DNA of 64,000 nucleotides from Herpetosiphon aurantiacus DSM 785 (GTDB taxonomy: Bacteria > Chloroflexota > Chloroflexia > Chloroflexales > Herpetosiphonaceae). Made by a program: the position numbers and the translations under genes. Position 1 is the first letter of the stretch. The number at the start of each line of letters is the position of its first letter. The notes below the pieces were generated by a model. The model had not been told where the DNA came from. It searched no databases and saw nothing but the letters and a program-made list of their open reading frames with translations. The DNA lies in contig CP000875.1 of NCBI GenBank assembly GCA_000018565.1, forward strand, positions 2,309,199-2,373,198. The letters run 5' to 3'. Below are positions 14,876 through 23,328 of this stretch, piece by piece.

Positions 14876-17800
14876 ATGATTCGCGAAACTAGTAAGCTTG
14901 CCCGAGTCGTGAGCATGTGTTTGATTCTGCTGCTAGCCTTACAAATGCTCGTTTATCCGCATGCAACGTCTGCTGCTCCCAGCAATCAAGCAACTTCCAA
15001 CCAATCACCAATAACGAGCTTAATTCGCGACCGTAATGAGCAACTTGATCCCTATTTGCAACGGGTGGCTGCTGCAGATCCCGATTTGTTTCAAGCCGCC
15101 GCCTTGTTAGCGGTGCAAGATGTGTTTAATGGCAATTTGCCCGAAATTGCAGGCGATCAGGCGATCGAGGAGCAAATTAGCTACTATCTGAATCGCGCAG
15201 CCTTGGGCTTGCCGATGCAGCCAAGCAACCTTGATCCGGCGCAGAGTTCCGCAATGCAGGATGATGCCTATTTGTGGGAGAGCAATCAGGCGGCGATAGG
15301 CACAACTTGGCAAATGACCGCCCGCCCCGATGGCGACCCGCGTTTGTTCGCCCAAGAATTTGATGCCTTGGCGGCAGCCCAAATGCCTGCTGTTGCTCCA
15401 GATTCAGCGTTTGCCCCCACTGCGCCCGTGGTTGAAGCAGCTCCTCAACCAGCGCTTGACCCAGCTGAAACGGTGGTTATTCCAGCGCTCCCAAGCAGCC
15501 CAGTTAAGCTTAAATCCCAAACCTTTATTCCAAGTCGCCCAACGAGCAGCCAATTTTTGGCCAACTTGCCCAGCCAACAAGCTGAGGCCGAATTTAGTGG
15601 CTTGCGGATTCAACCCCAAGTAGCCTTGAATAACCCAGTGCAAACGCCACATGCCAAGTTAGTGGTTACCGCAACTGCGCCATTGCAAACCAATTTCGGC
15701 TCAATCATTACCTATACTGTGACCGTTAGCAACACTGGTGGTCAAGCAGCTTCCTTGGTCGAGCTGAGCCAGCGGTTGCCAGCCAACAGTATTTTGCAAG
15801 GCTCAGTCAATGATTGTGTATTAAAAGATGGCGAACAACTGGTTTGTGCGATTGGTAATTTGAATGTCAACCAAAGCAAAACCTATCAAGTGCCCGTGTT
15901 GATGAAGGGCAATGGGACGTTGATCAGCACGCTGACGGTTAAAGATACCTTTATTGTCAACCCTGATACCAAGCCTGCCACCGCCAAAATTAGCACTAAC
16001 GTTAATTCAACTAATCGCACTCAACAAGATGTTGGCAAGATTGTGATTGCCGCTGAACAATTTACCACCATTTTTGGTCAGACTGAAGCTAGTGGTGCGG
16101 TGGAAATTGGCTTTAAAAAAGATGGCAAATATACCTATCATCTTCGGCTTGGCCCCAACGATAAAATTAAATGGGATGCTGTGGGCACGCCAACGATTAT
16201 TGAAACCTACGGTAATGTTGCCCAAATTCAAGAAAATTTTCCCTTGTTCAAGGGCGATTTTACGATTGATGTAACCAAAGATAAACCATTCATCAAGCCA
16301 AGCCCCACGATTACCCCAACCATCAAGCATTTAGCAGGCTTCCAGCTTTTAGGTAGCGCCGTGATCAGCGATGTGGCGATTTTGTCGGGCGAAGCGGGCT
16401 TTATGACTGAACTCAAAGTTTCGCTGCCTGGCATTACCACTACCTCAACCTTGACTCCAACTGCAAATATGACCACCACTACCAATTTGTTGCGGCCAAG
16501 CAGCATTTTGACGGGTACGAACCCGATTACTGGAACGAATCCTGTTTCTGGGACGGTCAAGAAAAACACCTTGCGCGTGACCGGGGTGATCAAGCCAGGT
16601 GGGAAGGGCGATGCCAAAATCAACGAATTTGAAATGTATTTTGCAGGCTTGAAGGTTAAAGTTAAAAATGCAACCTTCAGCGGCGATAAAATTAAAGTTA
16701 AGCAAGCCCTTTTGACTATGCCCAAGGAGCTTGGTGAGTTAACTGGAATTATTTCGGAGATCGAAGTAACCTCAAACTCGATCAACTTTGGTGGGGTTGG
16801 GGTCAAAATCCCGCTGCCCAATATTTATCCTTTGGGCAAGCCAATTACGGCCACAAACCCACTTACGCCAACTAGTTTATTGGCACAATCAGTGGCGCTG
16901 AGCGAAACTGGAGCCTATACGCCCGCAGTTTCGTTCATCAAAAACTCGGCCACGATTATGTACGACAGCAACGATGGCTTTAGTCTGCAAATTGATAGTA
17001 CGCTTGATTTGCATGTTGCCGATAATGATCGCAAAATTCCGGTTGAATTGAAAATCGACTGGAAAGGTCAGGTCAAAGGCACAATCAAAGAGCTGAAGTT
17101 GAAAATTGCCGGCCACGACTTAGAGATGAAAGAAGTTGAGATTAGTAATGCTGGCTTGAAAGTCAGCGAGGCAAGCTTTACGATCACCTTCCCATCTGAG
17201 AAAAAGGATGAACCTAAACCGCCTGCCGCTGGTGATCCGCCTGCTGCACCCAAGGAAGGCGATAAGAAAAAAGAAGATAAAAAACTAACGATCACGGTCA
17301 AAAAAGTTTCAATTACCAAGCAAGGCTTTGCGATTGGCGAAGGCGCAATTGCCACCGATTTGCCTGATTTTGGGCTTGGGGAGAGTATTCGCTTCACCAA
17401 AAATAAAGTTAAATTTGTCGTAACCAACCCAATTACTAGCCCAGCCATGGAGCTAGAGATTGAAGGCACGCTCAAGGTGCTGATCAAAAGCAGCGAAATG
17501 GAAACTAAATTTGCCGCCAAATGGGATAAAAAAGGCAAATTCTCGGGCAAGCTCAAGGAATTAACCCTAACGGTTGCTAGCTCTAAGCTTGAATTGAAAA
17601 ATGTTGAGTTCAATACCCAACGTTTTGCGACCAATTCGGCCAGTTTGACCTTGCCGCCGATTCTTGGCAGTACCCAAATTGCATTAACTAAAGTAGTTAT
17701 TGACGAAAATGGCCTGTCGTTTGGCGATGCTGCTGTCAAAATTCCGGTCAAATTTACGATTGGCAAACAGAATGGCGAGCCGAGCCCAACCAATTCGGTC

Positions 17801-20800
17801 ACAATTTCAGGCACGCTCGGCCTCGATTATAAGCAGGATCGATCATATAGCTTTGTGTTTGCAGGCAAAGTTTCAATTACGTTGGCCTCGCAAACTGCCG
17901 AAGCTGAAGGCCTTGTACGAATCGATAAAGATGGCAAGGTTACTGGCGATGTTGATAGTTTCGAGTTGACGATTGCTGGCATGAAGCTGGCAATCAAAGA
18001 GGCTAGCATCGAAAATGGCACGGTCAAGGCGCGTGAGGCGACCTTTGCGATTCCCAAAGAATGGGGCGGGCTATCAGTTTCGGTCTATAACATCGAAATA
18101 TCTAAAGAAGGCTTTTCGATCGGTGGTGGCTCGTTCAAATTGCCCGAAATTAAAGTTGGCGATATGTCGCTGACCCTCGAAGGTACACTCAAAAAGGAAG
18201 GGAACGGCTGGATTATCGCTGCTGGTGGTGAGTTGAAGTTGCCCAATGCGGGTGGCGCTGGCTGTAGCGGCTTAGGTGTGAGCGTCGAAATTTTTGCTGG
18301 CAGCAATCAAACTGTGGCAATGCGGATCGCACCTGCTTCGGTGGATGCCCTGAACGAATTCCAATTGCGCAAAGTTGGGGTTGTGCTCAAATGTACGATT
18401 CCTTTGGGCGCAAGCGGCTTTGATCTCACGCGGATTTCGGGCACGGTTACCCTAACCAGCAATGTGACCAAAATCGAAATGAGCGCCACGATCGAGAGCA
18501 AAATGGGGATTGGCAGCTTCCGTGCCGTGACTGCCGATGGCAATATGTCTATGGAATATGTCAAAAATCCCTATAAATTTGAGATTGGCATCGGCGCATC
18601 GATGAAGATTTTCTCGATGTTCGAAGCAGCGCGGGCCAGTGCCAAGATGCGCTTTACCGATGGCGCAGTGCCCTTCCTGTTTACCGCCGAAATGAATATC
18701 AACGCTGTGATTGCCCGTGGCAATATGAAACTGACCGCTTGGACCAAAGATGGTGCATTCAATTTGGTTGGGCGGATCTATGGCGAGGTTGGAGTTAAAC
18801 GCGGCGCATTGGTTGACCGTTGCTGGCGGATCTGGATGCCTTGGCCATTTGATGATCAAGATGTTTGTTTGACGCTGCCTGGCAGCGACCTATTTTTTGG
18901 CGCAGGCATGGAGTTTGGCAAGTTCAAGCGTGGCAATGGTGATGCTTGGGGCTTCAAAGCCAGCGTCAATATTGCCGGAGCCAACTATGGAATTTACGTT
19001 GATACCAGTGGCCGATTCAGCGTGGGCAATGTTGATGATTATCGTTTGATCGATGCACCTTCGCTGCGCCGCGCCAAGTATTTGCACGATCTGAATGCCC
19101 AACAGCAACTCAATCGCGCGAGCTTGAGCGCTGAAGATCTAGCATTGTTCAACGATTATAGTTTCAACAACCAAGAAATTATTATCAGTACCGTCGAAAT
19201 GACCCGCCCCGGCGACTTGATGATCAATATGTTGCGCTTGAGCTATGATACCGATATTCAGGTGAGCTTAGTGCGCCCCGATGGTTTGCGAATGACTGGC
19301 AGCAATGCGGCTGGTAATCTGAATTTCAGCGAAACTTTGGTTGACCCACGCGATATTCGCGACCCAATTACCCACCAAGGTAACGCTGCTGCACCACCAA
19401 TGCTGCAAACTAGCCTGAATGTGACCAATGCTGCGCTTGGTGAATGGAAGTTGGTCTTGAATCGTGCTCCTGCCTATGATTTTATTATCAACGTTAGCGG
19501 CACGATTTATGGCCCGCCAATTAGCGACTTGGTCGTGATCAACCAGAACGATGGCAATAATAGCGTCGATTTGGCGTGGACGCAGAGCACGCCATTTACT
19601 TCGACTGCGACGATTTATGCGAGCCAAGATACGATTACTGATACCGCTAGCTATACCAAAACCAACAACGTTATGCGCCCCGATGGGATTATGGCGACCG
19701 AGACGATTACGGTCGATGTTGGCACGGTAACCAAGTTTAGTGGTTATCCCTTGGTCAGCTTCGATTATGCCGAGGGCTTGCAAAATGCCGACGAAACGCT
19801 CGATCTTTCCTCGCTCAAGAGTGGGGTTTACAATCTGTGGCTCGAAGTCAACGACGGCCAGAATCCGCCAAGCCGCCATTATTTCCCGAACACAGTCAGC
19901 GTGTTGCACGCTTGGGAGCCAACATGGACAACCACCAGCGTGATTACCCCAAGCTATGGCAGCTTGGATGTGGCTTGGACGAAGCACCCTGATCCTGATG
20001 TTGATGGCTATGAAATTCACGTGCGCAACGAAGCTGATCAATTTGATGAAGATAGCTATATTGTCGATGTTGGCGATGCTTTATCACAGACGATCACGGG
20101 CTTGAATGCGGGTGAAAACTATGAGCTAACGATAATTGGCTATGATTCGGGCACTGGTCGAACTTCGGCAGCCGCACCAATTACGGCTACGCCATTGATT
20201 GCGCCATTCAGTATTACGGCCAACCCAACCGAATTGAGCTTGGATGCTGGGGTAGCGGGCACAAGCAACTTAACGCTTGCTTCGAGCATCAATCCCTACC
20301 CAGAGCAAGTATTTATTGAAGTGACTAGCTTGCCTGAAGGTTTCGCCGCCCATATCACCACGCCAATCGTAACCCCAACCTTGGCTGGAGTGCAATCGAG
20401 TGTGGTGCTCACGCCTGCCGCTAGTTTGCTTGGCGGAACCTACACTGTCACTTTGGTGGCGCTATCCAACGGAACCGAGCGCTATCTCGATATTCCGGTG
20501 GTGCTGAATGAGCCAAACTTTATGCTGCGTACTAGCGTTGATGATTTGACCTTGACCAACTTCAATAGCACCAGCGTTGCGATTGATGCGACCTATCAAT
20601 TCAGCGAACAGGATGAAATTTTCGTTGATGTGCTGGATATACCGTTTGGGGTCGATTGGGCGTTTACGCGCTCGAGCTTTATGCCAGGCGAACAAACCCG
20701 CCTGATCTTGACCGATACGATTGATCTGGAGTATGGCGACTATCCAATTACCTTGCTGGCCTTTGATAACGAGCATGCCTACACCAAAACCCTGACCTTG

Positions 20801-23122
20801 GCGGTCACCGGCTTCTATATCGAAGTTGCTGAAGATCAAGCGGCTCGACCACATGAAATTGCAGCACCCTACATTTTGAACATTGATGGCAACGAATGGG
20901 ATTCACCAATCGAATTCAGCATCGAGGAGCCTGCCGACGAAGAATTGTTCTTTGTTAGCTTGTCGAGTGCCACGGCTGAAGTTGGTCAATTGGTCAACCT
21001 TGAACTGAGCGCCTTGATCGATACTGCGCCTGGAACCTATGAAGTGTTGCTGCATGCCAGCAGCGAAGGCTATACCCAGACCTTGCCATTGTATGTAACG
21101 GTCGAAGCGAATGCCATGGCAACCGATTTGGTGATGGGCTACCAAGGCTTGATTGGCGGCTATATCGTGGCTGGCGAAAGCTACAGCTATACGCTTGCTC
21201 CCAAGAATATTAGCTTGAATCCAGCGCTTGATGTTAGCGTGATTGATCGGATGTTGGAAAATAGCTTGGTAACCTTGACTGACGCTGCTGGCTGTGGGGT
21301 TGCGACGAATGGCGCTGCGACAACCCTTAATTGTAGCCTTGGCGATATTGCGGCAGGTAGCCAACATAACGCCACAACCCTGACGTGGCAGATTAACCCC
21401 GAGGTTGCCGAAGGCACGCTAATTTCGCATACCAGCGAGTTAGTGATTAACGATACGAGCTTGTATAGTGAAACTTCGGCGATCGATAACGTTGGTGAGT
21501 TGGCTTTTACCGTCGAACGTTTATCGGATTTAGCCTTGACGGTAGACTACGATCAAATGGTGAATGCTGGCGAATTGACCACGCTCACCGCGACAATCAC
21601 CAATACTGGCCCTTCGGATGCAGCAAATGTGGTGGTCGAGTTCTACTTGCCAGCCGGAACTAGCTTAGCATCGGCTGATGTTGGCTGTATCCAAGAAGCT
21701 GAGTTGGTGCGCTGCGAGGTTGGCGTGATGGGGGTTGATCAGGTTGAGACCTTCGCGATTCAGCTTGCGGTTGGGGCAAATCAACGTGACTATCTCGAAA
21801 CGTTGATAGCCGTTGATAGCGATTCATACGACGAAGATTTGCTCAATAACTCGGTGTATAGCTTTGCCGAAGTTGTGGCAGTAGCTGATTTGAGCATGAC
21901 AATTGCACCAAATCGCACGACCATCAACGAAGGTGAGGTTGTTGAATATCTCTTGACGATTGTCAATCAAGGTTCAGCAACAGCCAATAATCTGCAGATT
22001 GAGCTTGATTTGCCCGACGAGGCCGATATTGTTGAGGTGCGGATTGGCAATGTGCTTGAAACGCCCGAAAGCTTGACGCTTGAGCCAGGTGCAACATTAA
22101 CGGCAACGGTTGGCATTCTCTACCCTGAGGATGATGCGGGTACGCCAATTCAGGTTGAAGCCTTTGCGTTTGCCGATGAGGCCAACGAGGTGAATGCAAT
22201 CAGTGTTGATGTAGCGGTGGCGAATCTGGCTCCAAGCGGAATCTTTACCAATACGCTGGTAGTCAACGAAGGCGAATTCGGCATTTTGGCCGTGATGATC
22301 GACGATGCTGGCAACGAGTATGATCCATTGACCGTTGCTTGGGATCTCGATAACGATGGCGCATTTGACGATTCGACCACAGCGATCACCCGTTTCGATG
22401 CCCGCTCGTTTGACGGAACTACCACCCGCCCAGTCGCGGTCAAGATTCTTGATGATGATGGCGGTGAAACGATTGTCAATGGCACGGTGCTGGTACGCAA
22501 TGTTGCGCCAACCGTCGCAGCTGGACCTGATCAGTTCCAAATCTACGATCAACAATTTACCCTCGATGTGGCTTTGACCGACCCATTTGCCAATGACACC
22601 AAAACTGCCAGCATCGATTGGGGCGATGGGGAGATCGATACGATTCCATTGGCGGCCCAAGTGACCAGTACCAGTGCTAGCCATAACTTTAGTGCAATTG
22701 GCAACTACACGACCAAGGTTTGTGTAACCGACGATAATCAAGGCCAAGGCTGCGATGAAGTTGTATTGTATGCAATGTGTCGCGATAATGGTTTGTTGGT
22801 GCGGGTTGGGCAGCAAAACCAGCAAATCAGTATTATTTTGGAGAATGCCAGCGGCAACCTCGCAATTCCAATGAGCATGCCATTGAGCTTGTATCACGGC
22901 AATACGGTGCTGCAAACCTTTGTGCTTGATCAGCCGTTGGCGGTGGGAGCTTCACGCACGCTCAACTATACTTGGGCCAACGCGCCGTTGAGCGCCAACT
23001 TACGCGTTGCTACCGACGACGATGGCACAGGCACAAAATCGACCGATCTCTGTTCGGGTAGTGTGTACAAGTGGGCAATTAACACCACAATCTATGCTCC
23101 GGTGATTATGGTTAATCGCTAA
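14876..23122 (+). CDS. Giant secreted multidomain surface protein (2748 aa; DUF11, Fn3, PKD modules)
   Basis: The start is ATG 14876, with AAAGGGG 5 bases upstream, rather than the in-frame TTG at 14858. A signal peptide ends near ATSA (about residue 31). Following modules: a low-complexity Ala/Pro region; a DUF11-type domain (about 260-365); four imperfect 125-residue beta-rich repeats (bases about 16615-18170); a beta-rich segment with cysteines; Fn3-like domains (about 19530-20190, DLAWT and DVAWTKHPDPDVDGYEIHV); three Ig-like units (20210-21110); three DUF11 units (21120-22210); two PKD-like units (22230-22770, IDWGDG). It ends with TTIYAPVIMVNR, resembling the (Y)xPLV segments of the FG-GAP proteins here. 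Probably an extracellular or cell-envelope adhesin or scaffold; no enzyme motif is seen. Confidence 0.85.
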   Translation: MIRETSKLARVVSMCLILLLALQMLVYPHATSAAPSNQATSNQSPITSLIRDRNEQLDPYLQRVAAADPDLFQAAALLAVQDVFNGNLPEIAGDQAIEEQISYYLNRAALGLPMQPSNLDPAQSSAMQDDAYLWESNQAAIGTTWQMTARPDGDPRLFAQEFDALAAAQMPAVAPDSAFAPTAPVVEAAPQPALDPAETVVIPALPSSPVKLKSQTFIPSRPTSSQFLANLPSQQAEAEFSGLRIQPQVALNNPVQTPHAKLVVTATAPLQTNFGSIITYTVTVSNTGGQAASLVELSQRLPANSILQGSVNDCVLKDGEQLVCAIGNLNVNQSKTYQVPVLMKGNGTLISTLTVKDTFIVNPDTKPATAKISTNVNSTNRTQQDVGKIVIAAEQFTTIFGQTEASGAVEIGFKKDGKYTYHLRLGPNDKIKWDAVGTPTIIETYGNVAQIQENFPLFKGDFTIDVTKDKPFIKPSPTITPTIKHLAGFQLLGSAVISDVAILSGEAGFMTELKVSLPGITTTSTLTPTANMTTTTNLLRPSSILTGTNPITGTNPVSGTVKKNTLRVTGVIKPGGKGDAKINEFEMYFAGLKVKVKNATFSGDKIKVKQALLTMPKELGELTGIISEIEVTSNSINFGGVGVKIPLPNIYPLGKPITATNPLTPTSLLAQSVALSETGAYTPAVSFIKNSATIMYDSNDGFSLQIDSTLDLHVADNDRKIPVELKIDWKGQVKGTIKELKLKIAGHDLEMKEVEISNAGLKVSEASFTITFPSEKKDEPKPPAAGDPPAAPKEGDKKKEDKKLTITVKKVSITKQGFAIGEGAIATDLPDFGLGESIRFTKNKVKFVVTNPITSPAMELEIEGTLKVLIKSSEMETKFAAKWDKKGKFSGKLKELTLTVASSKLELKNVEFNTQRFATNSASLTLPPILGSTQIALTKVVIDENGLSFGDAAVKIPVKFTIGKQNGEPSPTNSVTISGTLGLDYKQDRSYSFVFAGKVSITLASQTAEAEGLVRIDKDGKVTGDVDSFELTIAGMKLAIKEASIENGTVKAREATFAIPKEWGGLSVSVYNIEISKEGFSIGGGSFKLPEIKVGDMSLTLEGTLKKEGNGWIIAAGGELKLPNAGGAGCSGLGVSVEIFAGSNQTVAMRIAPASVDALNEFQLRKVGVVLKCTIPLGASGFDLTRISGTVTLTSNVTKIEMSATIESKMGIGSFRAVTADGNMSMEYVKNPYKFEIGIGASMKIFSMFEAARASAKMRFTDGAVPFLFTAEMNINAVIARGNMKLTAWTKDGAFNLVGRIYGEVGVKRGALVDRCWRIWMPWPFDDQDVCLTLPGSDLFFGAGMEFGKFKRGNGDAWGFKASVNIAGANYGIYVDTSGRFSVGNVDDYRLIDAPSLRRAKYLHDLNAQQQLNRASLSAEDLALFNDYSFNNQEIIISTVEMTRPGDLMINMLRLSYDTDIQVSLVRPDGLRMTGSNAAGNLNFSETLVDPRDIRDPITHQGNAAAPPMLQTSLNVTNAALGEWKLVLNRAPAYDFIINVSGTIYGPPISDLVVINQNDGNNSVDLAWTQSTPFTSTATIYASQDTITDTASYTKTNNVMRPDGIMATETITVDVGTVTKFSGYPLVSFDYAEGLQNADETLDLSSLKSGVYNLWLEVNDGQNPPSRHYFPNTVSVLHAWEPTWTTTSVITPSYGSLDVAWTKHPDPDVDGYEIHVRNEADQFDEDSYIVDVGDALSQTITGLNAGENYELTIIGYDSGTGRTSAAAPITATPLIAPFSITANPTELSLDAGVAGTSNLTLASSINPYPEQVFIEVTSLPEGFAAHITTPIVTPTLAGVQSSVVLTPAASLLGGTYTVTLVALSNGTERYLDIPVVLNEPNFMLRTSVDDLTLTNFNSTSVAIDATYQFSEQDEIFVDVLDIPFGVDWAFTRSSFMPGEQTRLILTDTIDLEYGDYPITLLAFDNEHAYTKTLTLAVTGFYIEVAEDQAARPHEIAAPYILNIDGNEWDSPIEFSIEEPADEELFFVSLSSATAEVGQLVNLELSALIDTAPGTYEVLLHASSEGYTQTLPLYVTVEANAMATDLVMGYQGLIGGYIVAGESYSYTLAPKNISLNPALDVSVIDRMLENSLVTLTDAAGCGVATNGAATTLNCSLGDIAAGSQHNATTLTWQINPEVAEGTLISHTSELVINDTSLYSETSAIDNVGELAFTVERLSDLALTVDYDQMVNAGELTTLTATITNTGPSDAANVVVEFYLPAGTSLASADVGCIQEAELVRCEVGVMGVDQVETFAIQLAVGANQRDYLETLIAVDSDSYDEDLLNNSVYSFAEVVAVADLSMTIAPNRTTINEGEVVEYLLTIVNQGSATANNLQIELDLPDEADIVEVRIGNVLETPESLTLEPGATLTATVGILYPEDDAGTPIQVEAFAFADEANEVNAISVDVAVANLAPSGIFTNTLVVNEGEFGILAVMIDDAGNEYDPLTVAWDLDNDGAFDDSTTAITRFDARSFDGTTTRPVAVKILDDDGGETIVNGTVLVRNVAPTVAAGPDQFQIYDQQFTLDVALTDPFANDTKTASIDWGDGEIDTIPLAAQVTSTSASHNFSAIGNYTTKVCVTDDNQGQGCDEVVLYAMCRDNGLLVRVGQQNQQISIILENASGNLAIPMSMPLSLYHGNTVLQTFVLDQPLAVGASRTLNYTWANAPLSANLRVATDDDGTGTKSTDLCSGSVYKWAINTTIYAPVIMVNR

Positions 23123-23328
23123 AATTTAGGGGCTAGTTGTCAGGGGTCAGGGATCAGGTTTAAGCAAAGCCTGCATTCCTGACCCCTTTCCTGTTTGCAT
23201 AGGGCAAGCATGGCTATTGGCTCTAGGCTATCGGAAGAACAATTTGTGAAATTCGTGCAATTCGTGGCTAAAAATAGCCTTCGTGCGCTTCGTGTCCTTC
23301 GTGGATCAAATCTGGAAGCCACAGCTCG
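23123..23328. repeat. Intergenic repeats, including second TTCGTG element (23242-23310)
   Basis: Convergent gap between the giant gene and the minus-strand FG-GAP gene. The first half has GGGGTCAGGGATCAGG and CCTGACCCC text that could fold together. Bases 23242-23310 repeat the TTCGTG element of 11454-11522, with a perfect GGCTA-AAAA-TAGCC hairpin in its centre. No gene seen. Confidence 0.75.

Noticed and set aside
22097-22915. 272-codon minus-strand ORF and similar long minus-strand frames inside the giant gene
   Set aside because: They lie antisense to a well-supported coding region, have no ribosome sites and no recognisable domains.
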